Source: Anastrepha obliqua (Eukaryota > Arthropoda > Insecta > Diptera > Tephritidae). Taken from it: a DNA stretch of 64,000 nt. The position numbers and the translations under genes were made by a program. The DNA is taken from contig NC_072896.1 of NCBI RefSeq assembly GCF_027943255.1, positions 63,630,501 through 63,694,500 on the forward strand. Reading direction: 5' to 3'. Below are positions 10,138 through 21,880 of the stretch, one piece after another; position 1 is the first letter of the stretch, and each line of letters opens with the position of its first letter. The notes below the pieces were generated by a model. It was not told the DNA's origin and did not search any database. It worked only from the letters and a program-made list of their open reading frames with translations.

Positions 10138-13100
10138 AGAAGCCTGCCTTGCCCTCCTGGAGCGTCTGGCAGAAGATCAGCCGGACGTAGTCCTCATCCA
10201 GGAACCCTGGGTACGGAATGGCGAAATCTGCGAAGGTGAAGGTACTAAAAGAGCCATGGTGAAGGTACTAAAAGAGCATGCATAATGGCAAAAGCACATC
10301 TTAATATATTTGTGATTCAAAATTTCAGTAACGCAGATACTACGACGGTTAGCTGGGAAGTGAGCGGAAGCAACATCTGGCTAACCTCGTTCTACTTTGC
10401 CGGAGACGACACAGGTCCACTGCCGTCGCCGCTAATAAAAAGCCTTGTGGAAGACTGCAAAGCACACAACCGCAAACTAGCCCTAGGAGGTGATGCCAAT
10501 GCCCACCATACCGTATGGGGGAGCTCGGATACAAACGAACGAGGTGAGTCTCTCTTTAATTATATTATATGTAGTAAGCTTTGAGTGTGTAACAAAGGCA
10601 ACGAACCTACATTTATTACGCGCAATAGACAAGAAGTTCTTGATATTACGCTAGTTTGTCAAACCCTCTACGAAAAGATGACGCAGTGGAGGGTTCTGAA
10701 TGAACACTCTTACTCCGATCATCGTTACATAGAAATAAAATTTGGGGGAAAAAACTCACGGGCCCCGCCCGCCAGCAGGAACTTGAAAAAGACCAACTGG
10801 CATATATATAAACGGGAACTTAAGGAAAGACTTCCAAACTCCCAAAATACTACTATTGAAGACAGAGAATCATTGAACGAACACGTACAAATCCTCACGG
10901 AGGTCTGTAGAACTGCGCTAAACAAGGCTTGCCCCTTAATTAAGTATAAGGGGAAGAAAAAGCCGCCCTGGTGGTCAGAAGACCTGTCTACACTAAGAAA
11001 CGACAGCAGAAGACAGTTTAATAGAGCGAAAGCGACACGAGAGAGTAAAGACTGGGACTGCTACTACACTAAGCTAAACATTTACAAAAAAGAAGTTAGG
11101 AAAGCGAAAAGGTCTGGTTGGAGAACGTTCTGTGGAGAAATCGAAGGAACCACAGAGGCCTGCAGACTGCGTAAAATCCTTTCAAAAAAACACTATACCA
11201 CCGGATACCTCCAAAAACCGGACAGGAGTTGGACTACTTCGAGTGACGAAACTCTGAAGTTGCTAGTGGACACACACTTTCCCAGCAACGAATCATCTAA
11301 CGTGTTAATCAACAATGGTACAGAAAGACCAAACTCTGACATTGAAGAAATAATCACTGAAACTAGGATAACCTGGGCAGTGAACACGTTCAAACCATTT
11401 AAATCACCGGGCCCAGATGGATTATTCCCGGCCCAAATACAACATTCACTAACCTACATCATGGAGTGGTTGACGGTCATATTTAAGGCCGCTCTGAAAC
11501 TGAAAAGTGTCCCATCAACATGGAAAGATGTAAAAGTGGTCTTTATCCCTAAAGCGGGAAAAAGTTCACACACGACATCTAAGGATTTCAGGCCAATAAG
11601 CCTATCCTCCTTTCTGCTAAAAACATTAGAAAGAATTTTAGAAGAGCATATTAGGGCTAACATCAGCCCTTATAAGCTCAGCATCTCACAACATGCGTAC
11701 TGTAAAGGGAAATCAACCGAAACAGCACTTAACTCACTTGTTACAAAAATCGAGAAGTCAATGTATAATAAAGAATTCACACTGGTAGCCTTCCTAGATA
11801 TCGAGGGCGCATTCAACAACATCCTACCGGATACCATAATAAAGGCACTGACGGACTTCGGGATCTCTGACGCTATGGTTGAGTTCATCAAAAACATGCT
11901 CTTGAGCAGATTGGTGATCGCAACCCTAGGGGACTCAGAGATCAAGAAAAAAGTTACCAGAGGAACACCTCAAGGCGGTGTGCTGTCCCCTCTCCTATGG
12001 GTGCTGGCACTAAACTCATTGCTAAAGAGCCTAGAGGAGAGAGGACAACACGTTGTAGCCTATGCGGACGATGTTGCATTGGTAGTAAGGGGGAAATTCC
12101 CCAATACACTCATAGAAGTCATGCAGGATTTACTAAACATGGTTGAAAACTGGTCAAAAGCAAATGGGCTAAGCGTCAACCCCAATAAAACTGAACTCAT
12201 CCTATTTACCAGGAAACACAAAATTCCAAATATAATTCATCCGACTCTAGTTGGAACGGCACTGTCATTCAGTGATGAGGCCCGCTACCTAGGTCTAATA
12301 CTAGACCGAAAGCTAACATGGAAGGCAAATGTCGAAGATAGAGTAAAAAGGGCGACAATAGCACTATACTCTTGTAAACAGCTAATAGGACTAAGTTGGG
12401 GCCTCTCCCCATCTATCGTATATTGGCTTTACACGGCAATTGTCAGACCAATCCTAACATACGGCATATTAGTATGGTGGCCAGCTTTAGATAAATTGTA
12501 CGTCAAAAGAACCATGGCACACGTACAAAGAATGGCCAGTCTTTGCATCTGCGGGGCCCTCAGAACCACACCCACAGATGCACTAAATATTATTCTTAAC
12601 ATTTTACCAATAGAGCAGTAGGGTAAGCAAACAGCTGCCAAAGCAACTCTCAGACTAAGAGAAATCGGCCTACTCAGAACGTACCAAAGAGGGCACTCCT
12701 CAATTTTAGAACAATTCCCCTGCATTCCCAGCACAACGGATTTCTGTAGGACCAAGGACATCAATTTCGATAAATCCTTTGTCACAGTATTTCCTTCCAA
12801 AGAGGAATGGGATAACGGGTTCATTGTCAAGATAAATGACTTAAACATCTACACAGATGGCTCAAAACTAGACAACCAAGTAGGCGGAGGGGTCTACTCC
12901 GACAAACTCGGGGTATGCCAATCATTTCGCTTGCCTGATCATTGTAGTGTTTTTCAGGCGGAAGTCACTGCCATAAAAGAGGGACTTAAAGAGATAAAAA
13001 CGAGAGTATTATCCGCAAATGAAGTCTTCATTTACTCGGACAGTCAAGCAGCAATAAAAGCGCTGGAATCAAAAACACACTCGTCAAAAACAGTTCTAGA

Positions 13101-13664
13101 ATGTTTTAAACTACTAGATGACGTATCTAAGTGCTACAAGGTGCACCTTATCTGGGTACCGGGCCACAGAAACATTGCAGGAAATTGTAAGGCGGATGAA
13201 CTTGCAAGAACCGGTATAACGCTCGGTCTCGAACCGGATAAGGCGCTGATACCCATGCCCATAGCCACTTGTAAATTACTATAGACAGGGAAACCATCAA
13301 AAAGGTAAATACAATCTGGCAAAACCTCACAACATGCGAACTAAGCAGACAGACATGGCCGAACTGGAACAGCGGTCGATCGAAGATCTTGCTACGATTC
13401 AACAGAGAATCTATAAGAAAAATGATAGGTGTTTTAACTGGTCATTGCTTAATAGGCAGCCACGCTAGAAGGTTAGGACTCCCTTACTTCGATTTCTGTA
13501 GAAGCTGTCTTAATACAGAAGAAGAGGAAACAGTCAGAGAGAGGCTGCGCACTCTCGATACAGCATTTCTAACCGATGTAGCGGACATAGCCCATCTAAA
13601 ACTAACGAAGCCCTGCTCGTTTATTAAAGCAACCGGATGGTTTGAAAAGGAACACGTAGAGTAA
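10103..13664 (+). pseudogene. LOA-like ORF2: endonuclease, RT, RNase H (broken)
   Basis: The start is MHLLQINLHHCKEA with QEPWV (APE endonuclease, catalytic Glu). A 23-base tandem duplication near 10235-10280 shifts the frame, and the endonuclease then continues (GGDANAHHTVWGS). A TGA at 10582-10584 interrupts just before NKGNEPTF. The RT has FRPISLSSFLLKTLE, FLDIEGAFNN, GTPQGGVLSP and the AYADDVALVV catalytic box at about 12060. A TAG at 12619-12621 follows. RNase H shows YTDGSK, SDSQAAIKAL and WVPGHRNIAGNCKADELA at 12850-13210. Frame changes near 13275, and the last segment has LTGHCLIGSHARRLG and CRSC but then jumps from EEETV to RLRTLD, having lost the His-Cys half of the knuckle. Confidence 0.85.
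10235..10277 (+). repeat. 23-bp tandem duplication inside ORF2
   Basis: The 20 bases starting GGTGAAGGTACTAAAAGAGC at 10235 are repeated at 10258, a 23-base period. Since 23 is not a multiple of three, the duplication changes frame, and it coincides with the first break in ORF2. Confidence 0.85.
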
Positions 13665-13746
13665 GGATAAGCTCCAGTGGTATCACAATGGACCTGCTGA
13701 AGGTCTAAGTGTGTCTTACGACAACCACCCCACCTACCTACCTACC

Positions 13747-16260
13747 TTGTTTGCTACGTAAATGTCAAAGGTGAAGTAAATATTTCTTATCATGGGGATA
13801 CTTGAGAAATTAATATTTTATAAAAAAGATAACTGCTTTAAAAATATACTAAGAAGCCTTGGCTGAGATATTTCTATTTTTTTAAATTACGAAAATTACT
13901 TTCCGGTCTTTGACCTTTGGGAAAGAAAGAGTAAATGTAAATTAGAATGCCGAAACCCACGATATAAATGATACGATTTCAAGTGAAAACAAAATTTCGA
14001 AAAATACTATATGTGTCCACTTGTGAGTATAGCAACTGACATCCGCATTCTACTTTCAATTCATCGCTGATTCAATGCCGAAATTCAATTTCATCCATTC
14101 GGCATTTTGGCGAGGCAATAAATTAATCAAAAGTTTTTTTTTTATGATGAGGACGGCAATAACAACGTTTGACATTAACAAAGTAAAGCGCGGCAAGCAC
14201 CAAAGCAAAAAGAAGGCTCGCCTCTGCACAGCGACAATGGTGCGATCTGTGGTCTTCTCGCTGCTGTTGCTGATATCTTTGCCATGGAGATCCTAGTCAG
14301 AGGCGGTGCAAGGAGTTGCCCGCTGTCCTGCCACTCACAGTGAGTCCATGCTTGTGAGTGCCGCCTGTTCGCCTACCTGCCGACCGCACATCCATCTGCA
14401 TCTGCAATGACAAACGTCTCGGACTTCTACTTGGATTTTTATTTCGTTTTTCCATATTTTTTCCCATTTAAAAGTTATACCATATACATATGTATATAGG
14501 AATGTACGCTTATGTGTCTGCGTCACTGCTTTGCCAACCCAATCCAAAACTCAAATAAAGATACTTCCTCCGCTCAGCCCATTGAACCGTCTTTTGGGCC
14601 ACTTTTACGAATGTGCGCCGCTCCAATAAGACTTTGTCAACTAAACACTTCACACTGCTTTGCGTACAAAGTCTGCGTTCATGAGAAATGAAAATTATTT
14701 AATTCGCTGCAAACAGAAATAAAACGAGCAAACAGCAACAGCAATAACATCGCAGTAACAAGAATAGCGGCGAGGTCAGCAACGAAATTGCATTGCAATT
14801 GACAGCTTCAAAGCTTCAAATGTTCGTCCGCAGCACCAGCAATTTTATCTGCCCGAATGTCTACTGGCGGCCTCCACTTCAACTATGTACTTTTACTTTT
14901 GTGCACATGAAAATTGTATACATAATTTTATTTTCATCCATGAATGTATATATATATGTTTATGTACTGAGCACTCCAGGTACTTCAATCAGGCTAGCGC
15001 TCTTGCATGTGTGCTATTTTCTCAACACCAACAACAACAACGACAGAATATACTTTTATGTAGCAAGCGCACTCGGTACAATTGTAACAGCAGGCAATTC
15101 GATAGTTGTTTTGTTGTTGTGCAAGTATTCACCGCAATCGTCGCTAATTTATTCTATAATACGCCCCTAAATCGGCTACTGTTCATTCTTTTCCGGTGCG
15201 CGAGGCCGCTGCTGTTGATGATCATACCGAGGCTGAGGCGACATCAAAGTGAAACTATTGCAAATGCACCAACTGGCATTGCCATTGCCACAATGTCAGC
15301 ACCGCATTTGCGCAGCGTTGCAAGTGCCAATGCCAGTGCCACCGCTAGTGCCGCTGGAAAGGCACAACGCTGCTCTACAACTAAGCCGTTCTTCCACCTT
15401 AGAATAAATGCCCACTGCACTTCCCTTCTCACTTCGACGGCCGTCGACGGCTTTTGAAAAATATCTCCTTTGTCCTGTCAGTTGCAGTCGTTGTTGCTGC
15501 TTGTACCTCTTCTACCTCGCCAACTACTGTGCATCGGTCCTTCCGTTCAGCTTGACTCTTCGCTTGTTTAGCTACAGTTTAAGTTGGCAGCAACAGAAAT
15601 GCTATTTTGCATACATAAATTCATCTGTTGCACTTTGAGAGCGCGGCGTTATGCTGTTTAAAGCGTTTCAAGTTGCCAAGGGATTTTTCTGCTTTCCCGT
15701 TTTATTTTTATTTCATAGCATTTTTGTTGTTATTAAATTTTTTGTTTTCGCTTATCGTTTCTTTTTTTCTTTTGTTTTTGGTATGCAACTCGATTTCACT
15801 TGTGTCAACGTACTTAGTTGTAGTTGTTGTATTGTATTTGAACTTTTTTAATTTTATTATACCTACACATACGGTTGCTTTTTTCCTACTTTTTTTGTTG
15901 TTGCCTATTGTTTTGCATTTTATTCACAATTCTGTTTGAGGCATTTGGCGCAAGTGTTCAACAAGCAACTGCCAACAAATTCCAATTGTTTCAGTAAATG
16001 ACCATAATATCCTAGAAACCATTGACCAAGATACACACATGCATATTTAGATACATACATATACTAGTGTATGCATTCCGCACAGAGAGATCAATTTAAT
16101 GCCGAACGATATCTTTTTCGAGTTAATTTTTAACGAAGCTTCTAAATAAATTCTTGAACTGGCAATACTTTTTGTATCCGTGCACTTGTTCCCAAGGGCA
16201 CTATAATTTTATTCAAATAACGGTTGTGTGTACCAGCATAAAGGAATCGAGATAGGTATA
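13747..16260. other. Intergenic DNA
   Basis: No gene or classified element. The sequence is AT-rich with scattered CAA/GTT and CAG-type trinucleotide runs, TACATATG-like runs and T-rich stretches. Open frames here (for example 14075-14296, 14793-15457, 15408-15939) are short, compositionally biased and lack any domain. Part of the region, with uneven base composition and CAACAACAA runs, is typical of unique fly non-coding DNA. Confidence 0.5.
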
Positions 16261-16272
16261 AAATAAATAAAT

Positions 16273-16423
16273 AATTGCCGTGTACACTTCTGTTAGGTGT
16301 TTGGCCGAACTCCTCCTCCTAATTGTGGTGTGCGTCTTGATGTTGTTCCACAAATGGAGGGACGTACAGTTTTTACGAGGAGCTTTTTCGTCGCAGAAAG
16401 ACACTCGGAGGATTGCCATTTCC
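16273..16423 (-). mobile_element. tRNA-derived SINE, 3' half (old copy)
   Basis: The stretch matches the 3' half of the SINE seen best at 19782-20080: AATTGCCGTGTACAC..., GTTTGGCCGAACTCCTCCTCC, GTTCCACAAATGGAGGGA, ACTCGGAGGATTGCCATT. An AAATAAATAAATA tail lies beside it at 16261-16272. The tRNA-like head is absent, so the copy is 5'-truncated. It has a short internal deletion where the GCCGACTCCGAACGGCAGAT block should be. Confidence 0.75.
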
Positions 16424-16795
16424 TAAGGACAATGATTCGAAAATGTACGATGGACCTTCTCCTTCGGTTCAGAAGAAGCCAAATTGTGTACACCATAATG
16501 AGCTTACATCGTTGGGCAGCCAAATATGTCATCTTCGGCGGCTTGCTCTGCTACCTAACTCTCAAATTAGTATTTTATTTATATATTTTAACCGTTTGTA
16601 TTTACGCTTAAATTGCCATATCACAAAGGGGCCAGATTCACCCAAATGTAGATCATTAGACTGTTAGAAGGAAAAACAGGGCCTTATTAAGTAACCCAGA
16701 CATATAATGCAAGCTTTATGCTGAAATCCTTTTTTTTATTACGCAATCACCTGCATATATTTGCAAATAAATATGTGCTCGTATGTACATATGTA

Positions 16796-17135
16796 CTAGG
16801 TTGTTCAATCAGTTTTGCGGTTCGTCAAGAAAAAGACAACTTTATAGTTTGAAATACACTTTATTATTCAGTATAGTCTCCCTGAACATCAATGCACTTG
16901 TTCCAACGAGATTCCAATTTATGGATTCCATCCCTGAAGTGATAATCTGCAAGCGGGCAAAATACGCTGTTTTGCCTACGTGCATGAATTTATTTAGGTC
17001 TGGCAACAGATGGAAGCCGCTAGGGACCAAATCTGGTGAATACAGTGGAAGCTCCAACAATTCAAAGTTTCATACATGGATTTAGCCACTGTCAAAATGC
17101 TGTTGTGACACGGTATATAGCCCTGATGAAAAATG
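16796..17135 (-). pseudogene. Mariner 3' end with inverted repeat
   Basis: On the minus strand, fragments of a mariner DD34D C-terminus are readable: CHNSILTVAK, then YSPDLVPSGFHLLPDLNKF. The third catalytic Asp (PSDFHL in active relatives) is Gly here. The left end at 16796, TAGGTTGTTCAATCAGTTTTG, looks like a mariner inverted repeat. The 5' part of the element is missing. Confidence 0.65.
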
Positions 17136-17176
17136 TTAACTGGATATCTTGCTTTAAATATTGTTGTTATGACAGC

Positions 17177-17617
17177 TTACCGCATATCTTCTCTAGAGTC
17201 TGATTCTCCTTTTGAGTGACCTAAGTGTTTATATATTCGTGTGGTGCTTGATAGAGCTTTTTGTTTTGCCATATTTAAATTTTGTAGTTTAATGTTTGGT
17301 AAACGCTGGTTACAGCGATCTTGCCAGTCCGTAGCAGTTATGTTGTCTTCAAGCCTTAGGCCAAACTCCATACCTAAGTCATTGAGCCAAATCACGTTTT
17401 TTCGTAATACACACTGTGTAAGTTTGTGCGGGAGTCTACTGCTGTTGTATTTATAGATAGTTTTCCAAATGTATTTCATATTTACTTCTAACGAATATAA
17501 GTAGCTATCTTCTACGTTAGTTTCTAGCGCTATTGCATAATTCGGCGTGAAGTCAAGTAATTTGGAAATTCTTTTAATAAAATAGCGCTGAAGTTTATTT
17601 ACTTCTTCGAACAGCAT
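17177..17617 (-). pseudogene. LINE C-terminal domain
   Basis: An open run of 146 codons continuing the element's polyprotein after RT: KLQRYFIKRISKLLDFTPNY, YKYNSSRLPHKLTQCVLRK and WQDRCNQRLPNIKLQNLNM. This is the post-RT region of unknown function in CR1/L2-like LINEs. It ends at a stop at about 17177, just before the presumed 3' end of the element. Confidence 0.6.
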
Positions 17618-17687
17618 ATAGCCCCAGATTTGAGCGGCGTATGTTTGTATGGCTCTGCACAGCCTGGAACATCTTCCATTTAGCTTT

Positions 17688-18400
17688 TTATGAGATGTAT
17701 GGCTTACCTAAGAAATTGTTCCATGCACTATTAATGCACATGTTTAGCAAACGCCATTTTGGATGTGAGAATGACACCAAGATATTTATAATATATTCTG
17801 TTACCACTTTTACTTCCTCAACTTTATACCACCATTTTTCTGCCTTAGCTAGTTGACCACATTTTCTAAAGACCATCATCTCAGATTTCATTAATTCATT
17901 TAATCATTTCATTTAATCGTAGATTGCATAACATTAGGATTCTCAGCTAAGAAAACAATATCATCAGCATATAGAAGAAGGCGTACTCCATCAATCAGTA
18001 GATCACCTTTCAAACAGTCATGTAGATCATTCAGGTATAATGTAAAGAGCAACGGTGATAACGGGCAACCTTGTTTAACCCCTGTACCGGTTTCAAAGTA
18101 ATCTGATACTTCCCTTCCTGTCCAAACTGCTGCGTAAACTTGTTTGTTTTCAATGGACAGTAAATGTACTATAGGTGGAAGATTGTATATGTTATCCACG
18201 GTTGAGTAGTTTTTTGTAAGTCTTTCAGTAATCAGCCCCATTAAAACTTTTGCGATACAGTTCATAAAGGATATTTCCCGATAATTACTTGCTATATTTG
18301 CAGTTCCTTTTTTAAAGATTGGGTAAACTATTGTTTTAAATAATGCTTCATCGATTCTTCCGGTCTCGAAGATGATGTTGTATACTTTCGTTAGCTCCAT
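17688..18400 (-). pseudogene. LINE reverse transcriptase core (decayed)
   Basis: Residues of the RT fingers and palm are clear on the minus strand: TIVYPIFKKGTANIASNYREIS (damaged YRPIS), VKQGCPLSPLLFTLYLND and LLLYADDIVFLAENPN with an intact YADD box near 17955. The next segment, MMVFRKCGQLAKAEKWWYKVEEVKV (17891-17800), is the thumb-side block. A gap between motifs suggests internal deletion around the second palm block. Confidence 0.75.
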
Positions 18401-19769
18401 GCCAAATTCTGTCGCGGCAGCCTTTAGTACTCATAAGGTATTCTGTCTTCTCCAGGTGCTTTGTTTGTTTTAGCATTTTTAATTATTTGTTGGTCTTCGA
18501 TTATTGTTACATCTTTATCAAGGACCGTATCTGGATGCAAAGCAGCTGCAGAATGCGGCTGATTTAGTAAGTCTTGAAAATAGTTTTTAAACTCCGATGT
18601 TTCCTCTTATTTTTTTGGCTAGGCTCCACCATTCTTTTGAATTTGCAGTTTTATTGATTATCTTTTCCAGTTCTTCATATCAATCCTTCTTCGTTTTCTC
18701 GCATGTGTTCCTAAACAATTGCTTTGCCTGCAAATATTTTTGCTTATCGTCTGTTTTGTTGGATTTTCTGAGATCATTCAAATATTTAAAGGAGAGCTCT
18801 CTTGCATTCAAACATCTCATATTAAACCAAGCGCTTTTGAAAACGGCTTTAGTGTTTTTCACTGTTGTCTTCGGCACAGACATTTTTATTACACTGCCAA
18901 GTTTTTAAAGATTTATCATTTCTCCACAATTTGCCAGATTTATTAGATTTTTGTTTAGGTTTAATTGATATTTCGATACATCTTTTTCTTTGAGTATTAC
19001 TTTTGGTAGCAGGCTTATATTTTCCATTTTGCTCGGCGCTCTATCTATGTTTAGTGTCAGTTTAACTGATCAGAACATACTTTTGATTCGATTTCAAATC
19101 TTTCAACATAGCTCAATCCTTCATGCGAAACTGCACAAATGACATTTACAGAGTTGCCTACTGCACCTATAAACGGAAAATTGCCTTCCTCATCACCAAC
19201 TGTTCTGCCATTCAAGATTATAAGACCATAATCGTTACAAAATTCCTAGAAATTGAATACCTTTATTTTTAGCACATCATAGAGATGAGGACCTTTTGCC
19301 GATGTCTGCTTTGAAAGTGGTTATGTACATGTCTTCGATCTCTTGTTGTGTATTTCCATTTCTGACATTCAACTCACCCATAACAACTGCAATTTTCTTT
19401 GGAGTTTTCTTGAAAAATTCCTTCACTACCTCTGCTTCCTCATGCCAAGCTGCTCCTCTTATATACAAGGGTATTAATGTAACGTTGTTCCCCTTTTCGT
19501 GAAATCTTATTACATCTATTCCGTTTTCAGTTTTAAAGCTACATTATATGCCCTTTTTTGCAGTTCCTTACTAACGCCATGCACACATCCTCCAGAAGCT
19601 CTTCCAAACTTGCTACTTCGACTTGCAGGTTTCCAAAACGGGTCATGATCTGGGAAGTATTTCTTTGCTTGGTTTATTTTCTCCTCAGTTAGATGGGTTC
19701 TTATGAGTACAAGCACATGCTGCTTTACAAGGTACTGGGAAAATGCCGGGAAAATGGGCACATTTCAAA

Positions 19770-20092
19770 TCATTTGCAATTTTTTTTATAATTGGCGCGT
19801 ACACCCTTTTTGGGTGTTTGGCCGAGCTCCTCCTCCTATTTGTGGTGTGCGTCTTAATGCTGTTCCACAAATGGAGGGACCTACAGTTTCAAGCCGACTT
19901 CGAACGGCAGATATTTTTATGAGGAGCTTTTTCATGGCAGAAATACACTCGGAGGTTTGCCATTGCCTGCCGAGGGGCGACCGCTATTAGAAAAATGTTT
20001 ATTTTATTAATTTTGGTTTCACAGAGATTCGAACCAACGTATGGTAATCACGCACCAACCCATTCGGCTACGGCAGCCGCTCATTTGCAATT
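19770..20092 (-). mobile_element. tRNA-derived SINE with 12-bp target duplication
   Basis: The SINE body spans about 19782-20080 on the minus strand, flanked by perfect TCATTTGCAATT repeats at 19770-19781 and 20081-20092. The head reads on the minus strand as GCGGCTGCCGTAGCCGAATGGG, containing a pol III A box (TAGCCGAATGG), and GGTTCGAATCTC serves as the B box. The middle is a conserved non-tRNA region (CGCCCCTCGGCAGGCAATGG, CATGAAAAAGCTCC, CTCCATTTGTGGAAC). The tail is GCTCGGCCAAAC, a small ACACCC-GGGTGT hairpin, GCGCCAATTATA and an A-run. This is the best reference copy in the window. Confidence 0.9.
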
Positions 20093-20269
20093 ATATTACT
20101 TTTACTTAGTAATACATTATAATCTATTTTTACATGTTGAAGATTATCATCATAAAACATTTTTAAAGTTATACTTACATCTTCCTGGCCACAAACCAGA
20201 TTTTGTTCCTTGTTCCACCTAAACCATTTATTCGTAATTTTCATCTTATCATATTTGACGTCTATTCGG

Positions 20270-20545
20270 CGCTTAGTGGTAATCGCCATAATCTCCTTTT
20301 TCAGTTCCATCATAACGTAGAGATAATTTCGCTGCGTTAAAACAATTGACTGATGTGAAATTGACGAAGTGGCGAATCCCCGTCTGGATAATGAGGAATA
20401 GTGACACAGGAGGTGCAATTATCCTCTCTTTCTCTTCTTCATCTACATAGCTTCTGCAAGACCTTTTTTGAGCTATTGTTAAATCCAGAGATATCCAACG
20501 CGCACAGATTTTTTCGACTGCCAAATATTCATGGTGATTGCCCAT
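20270..20545 (-). pseudogene. Fragments of mariner and LINE C-terminus joined
   Basis: On the minus strand 20545-20470 reads EKICARWISLDLTIAQKR, like the linker after the helix-turn-helix of SETMAR-type mariners. From about 20470 down, YVDEEEKE followed (after a frame change) by LHLLCHYSSLSRRGFAT resembles the C-terminal knuckle of LOA/I-type retrotransposons. Both identifications rest on short matches and the junction may be chance. Confidence 0.35.
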
Positions 20546-20985
20546 CTGACGCTATCACTGCCCCGGGTAGTACCCACACCCGGAAGAAAATAAGTACTTC
20601 AGAAAGGTACTATCGTACCAGGCGATCCGCCTTCAGGAACCTGGAAAAACTGAAGGACATCAGAGTAGAGGATCTGACTGAGGAGCAGTCAGACTCCAAG
20701 GCGTGTGCTAAAGCTTTCATCACCGAACAGCGGGAGAACACAAAAATAGACTCCGCGCAAGGCAAGCGTAAACGATCGAGTGAGGAGGCATCGACTGAAG
20801 CCACTCAGACGACTAATGTCGCGGCAAAGAAGTATTTCGCGGAAATAGTGAAAGATAGCTATATATGTGCGGTGATTGATTGCAGTCCCCACGATGGTGC
20901 GATCCCCCAAGCAAACTGGGGCCTGATAAACATTAGTCTTTGGAAGGTGCGCAGGGACATCCTGAAAGAAAATCGTGGTCCTTGA
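20545..20985 (+). pseudogene. LOA-like ORF1, N-terminal half
   Basis: The frame contains a basic, lysine- and arginine-rich N-terminal stretch (TRRSAFRNLEKLKDIRVEDL, GKRKRSSEEAS) that the other copy has lost, followed by KKYFAEIVKDSYICAVID and GAIPQANWGLI, the start of the DUF4780-like domain. It stops at 20985 just after KENRGP, where the other copy has ENPGPPPACED. It shows that the family's ORF1 extends about 90 residues upstream of the first copy's visible start. Confidence 0.7.
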
Positions 20986-21780
20986 CCCAGTTGCTCGGAT
21001 GCGGGATGATTTCGATCCCGCGTCAAACTAATAAGGTGCGCTGATCAGCGATCCGGGGACCTTTACACCCTGGGGATTAATCGCTTAATGTAACCGGGGC
21101 CGGGGGCCCGCTTTGATGTGGTCCCCCGAGAAGACATCCCCAACCGGCCAAGATCAAGAGCCTGGATACCAGACTTCCATTCTGATCCCGAAATAGAATT
21201 GATAAAACTAGGCAACCCTGAACTGCTTACCAACGGCTGTAGGAATCATTAGAACTACTCGCCAACAGTAAATGGTAGTTAAATTATGGCTTCGAAGCAC
21301 TGACTCTCCCCACATCATCATGTCTGGGGCAGTTCAGACACAAACCCGCGTGGTGAGTACATTTTTGAATTCATTATGTGCAACAATCTTTACATTAGTA
21401 ACATAGGTGATACCCTTAGTTTCGTAACAACTACGAGAAGGAAAGTTCTAGAAAGCTCTAGAACGAGGGGCGCAAATTTTAAAAGACTAGAGAGTGTCTA
21501 CTGACAACTCCTTCTCAGATCATAGGTACCTAATGTACAATATTTCATTGTCAACTAAGCAGTGCAAGCCACATTAGCACGCAATCTCCCTGGCGCGACA
21601 TACCAAATTAACTCCGAGCTACAGCTAAACTCAGCGGTTGATGAACTGGCTTCAGCATTTCAACAAGCTACGAAAGCAGCATGTCCTAAGAGAACGAGAG
21701 GAGAGAAACCAAAACCTCCATGGTGGTTCACTGATACAGCAAACCTAAGAAGGGAATACAGAGTTATGATAACGTAGCGA
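20545..21780 (+). mobile_element. Second LOA-like copy, internally deleted
   Basis: This copy carries ORF1 from its N-terminal region (20580-20985), the later DUF4780 part (VVPREDIPNRPRSRAWIPD, about 21117-21180), then a direct jump to the end of the ORF2 endonuclease (VWGSSDTNPRGEYIFEFIMCNN, about 21325) and the linker before RT (PKPPWWFTDTANLRREY, up to 21777). RT and RNase H are absent. Comparison with 9202-13746 shows the same order with a large deletion between ORF1 and the endonuclease end. Confidence 0.75.
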
Positions 21781-21880
21781 GGAGAATTAACTCGTGGGAT
21801 GGAAGCAAAGCTAACGTAGATTTAGTTTAGTTTTGCTATTTGGTGGCGATGAATGATAGCTGTTTTGAATGTGGTTGATG

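Larger units (their letters stand above)
9202..13746 (+). mobile_element. LOA-like non-LTR retrotransposon, nearly full coding length
   Basis: About 4.5 kb holds ORF1, an overlapping ORF2 with endonuclease, RT, RNase H and C-terminal region, and a 3' UTR ending in a (CCTA)n tail at 13727-13746. The presence of RNase H and the block DIEGAFNN point to the LOA/R1 group. The 5' end is truncated: ORF1 starts inside the region homologous to the second copy at 20545-21780. ORF2 carries one frameshift from a tandem duplication, two in-frame stops, a second frameshift after RNase H, and a deletion in the C-terminal knuckle, so this copy is inactive but recent enough to read end to end. Confidence 0.8.
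17150..19761 (-). mobile_element. CR1/L2-group-like non-LTR retrotransposon (decayed)
   Basis: About 2.6 kb on the minus strand keeps the order of a LINE polyprotein: an APE endonuclease start (LIRTHLTEEKINQAKKYF, 19761-19600), GELNVRNGN (19380), a linker (CLNARELSFKYLNDLRKS, 18883-18680), RT, and a long C-terminal segment ending near 17177. Frameshifts and stops separate the blocks. There is no RNase H. I place it in the CR1/L2-like group only from the style of the RT; the exact clade is uncertain. A SINE was later inserted just upstream, at 19782-20080. Confidence 0.65.

Noticed and set aside
15408..15939. Overlapping hydrophobic open frames
   Set aside because: T-rich DNA translates as Phe/Leu runs in several frames; no conserved protein is recognisable.
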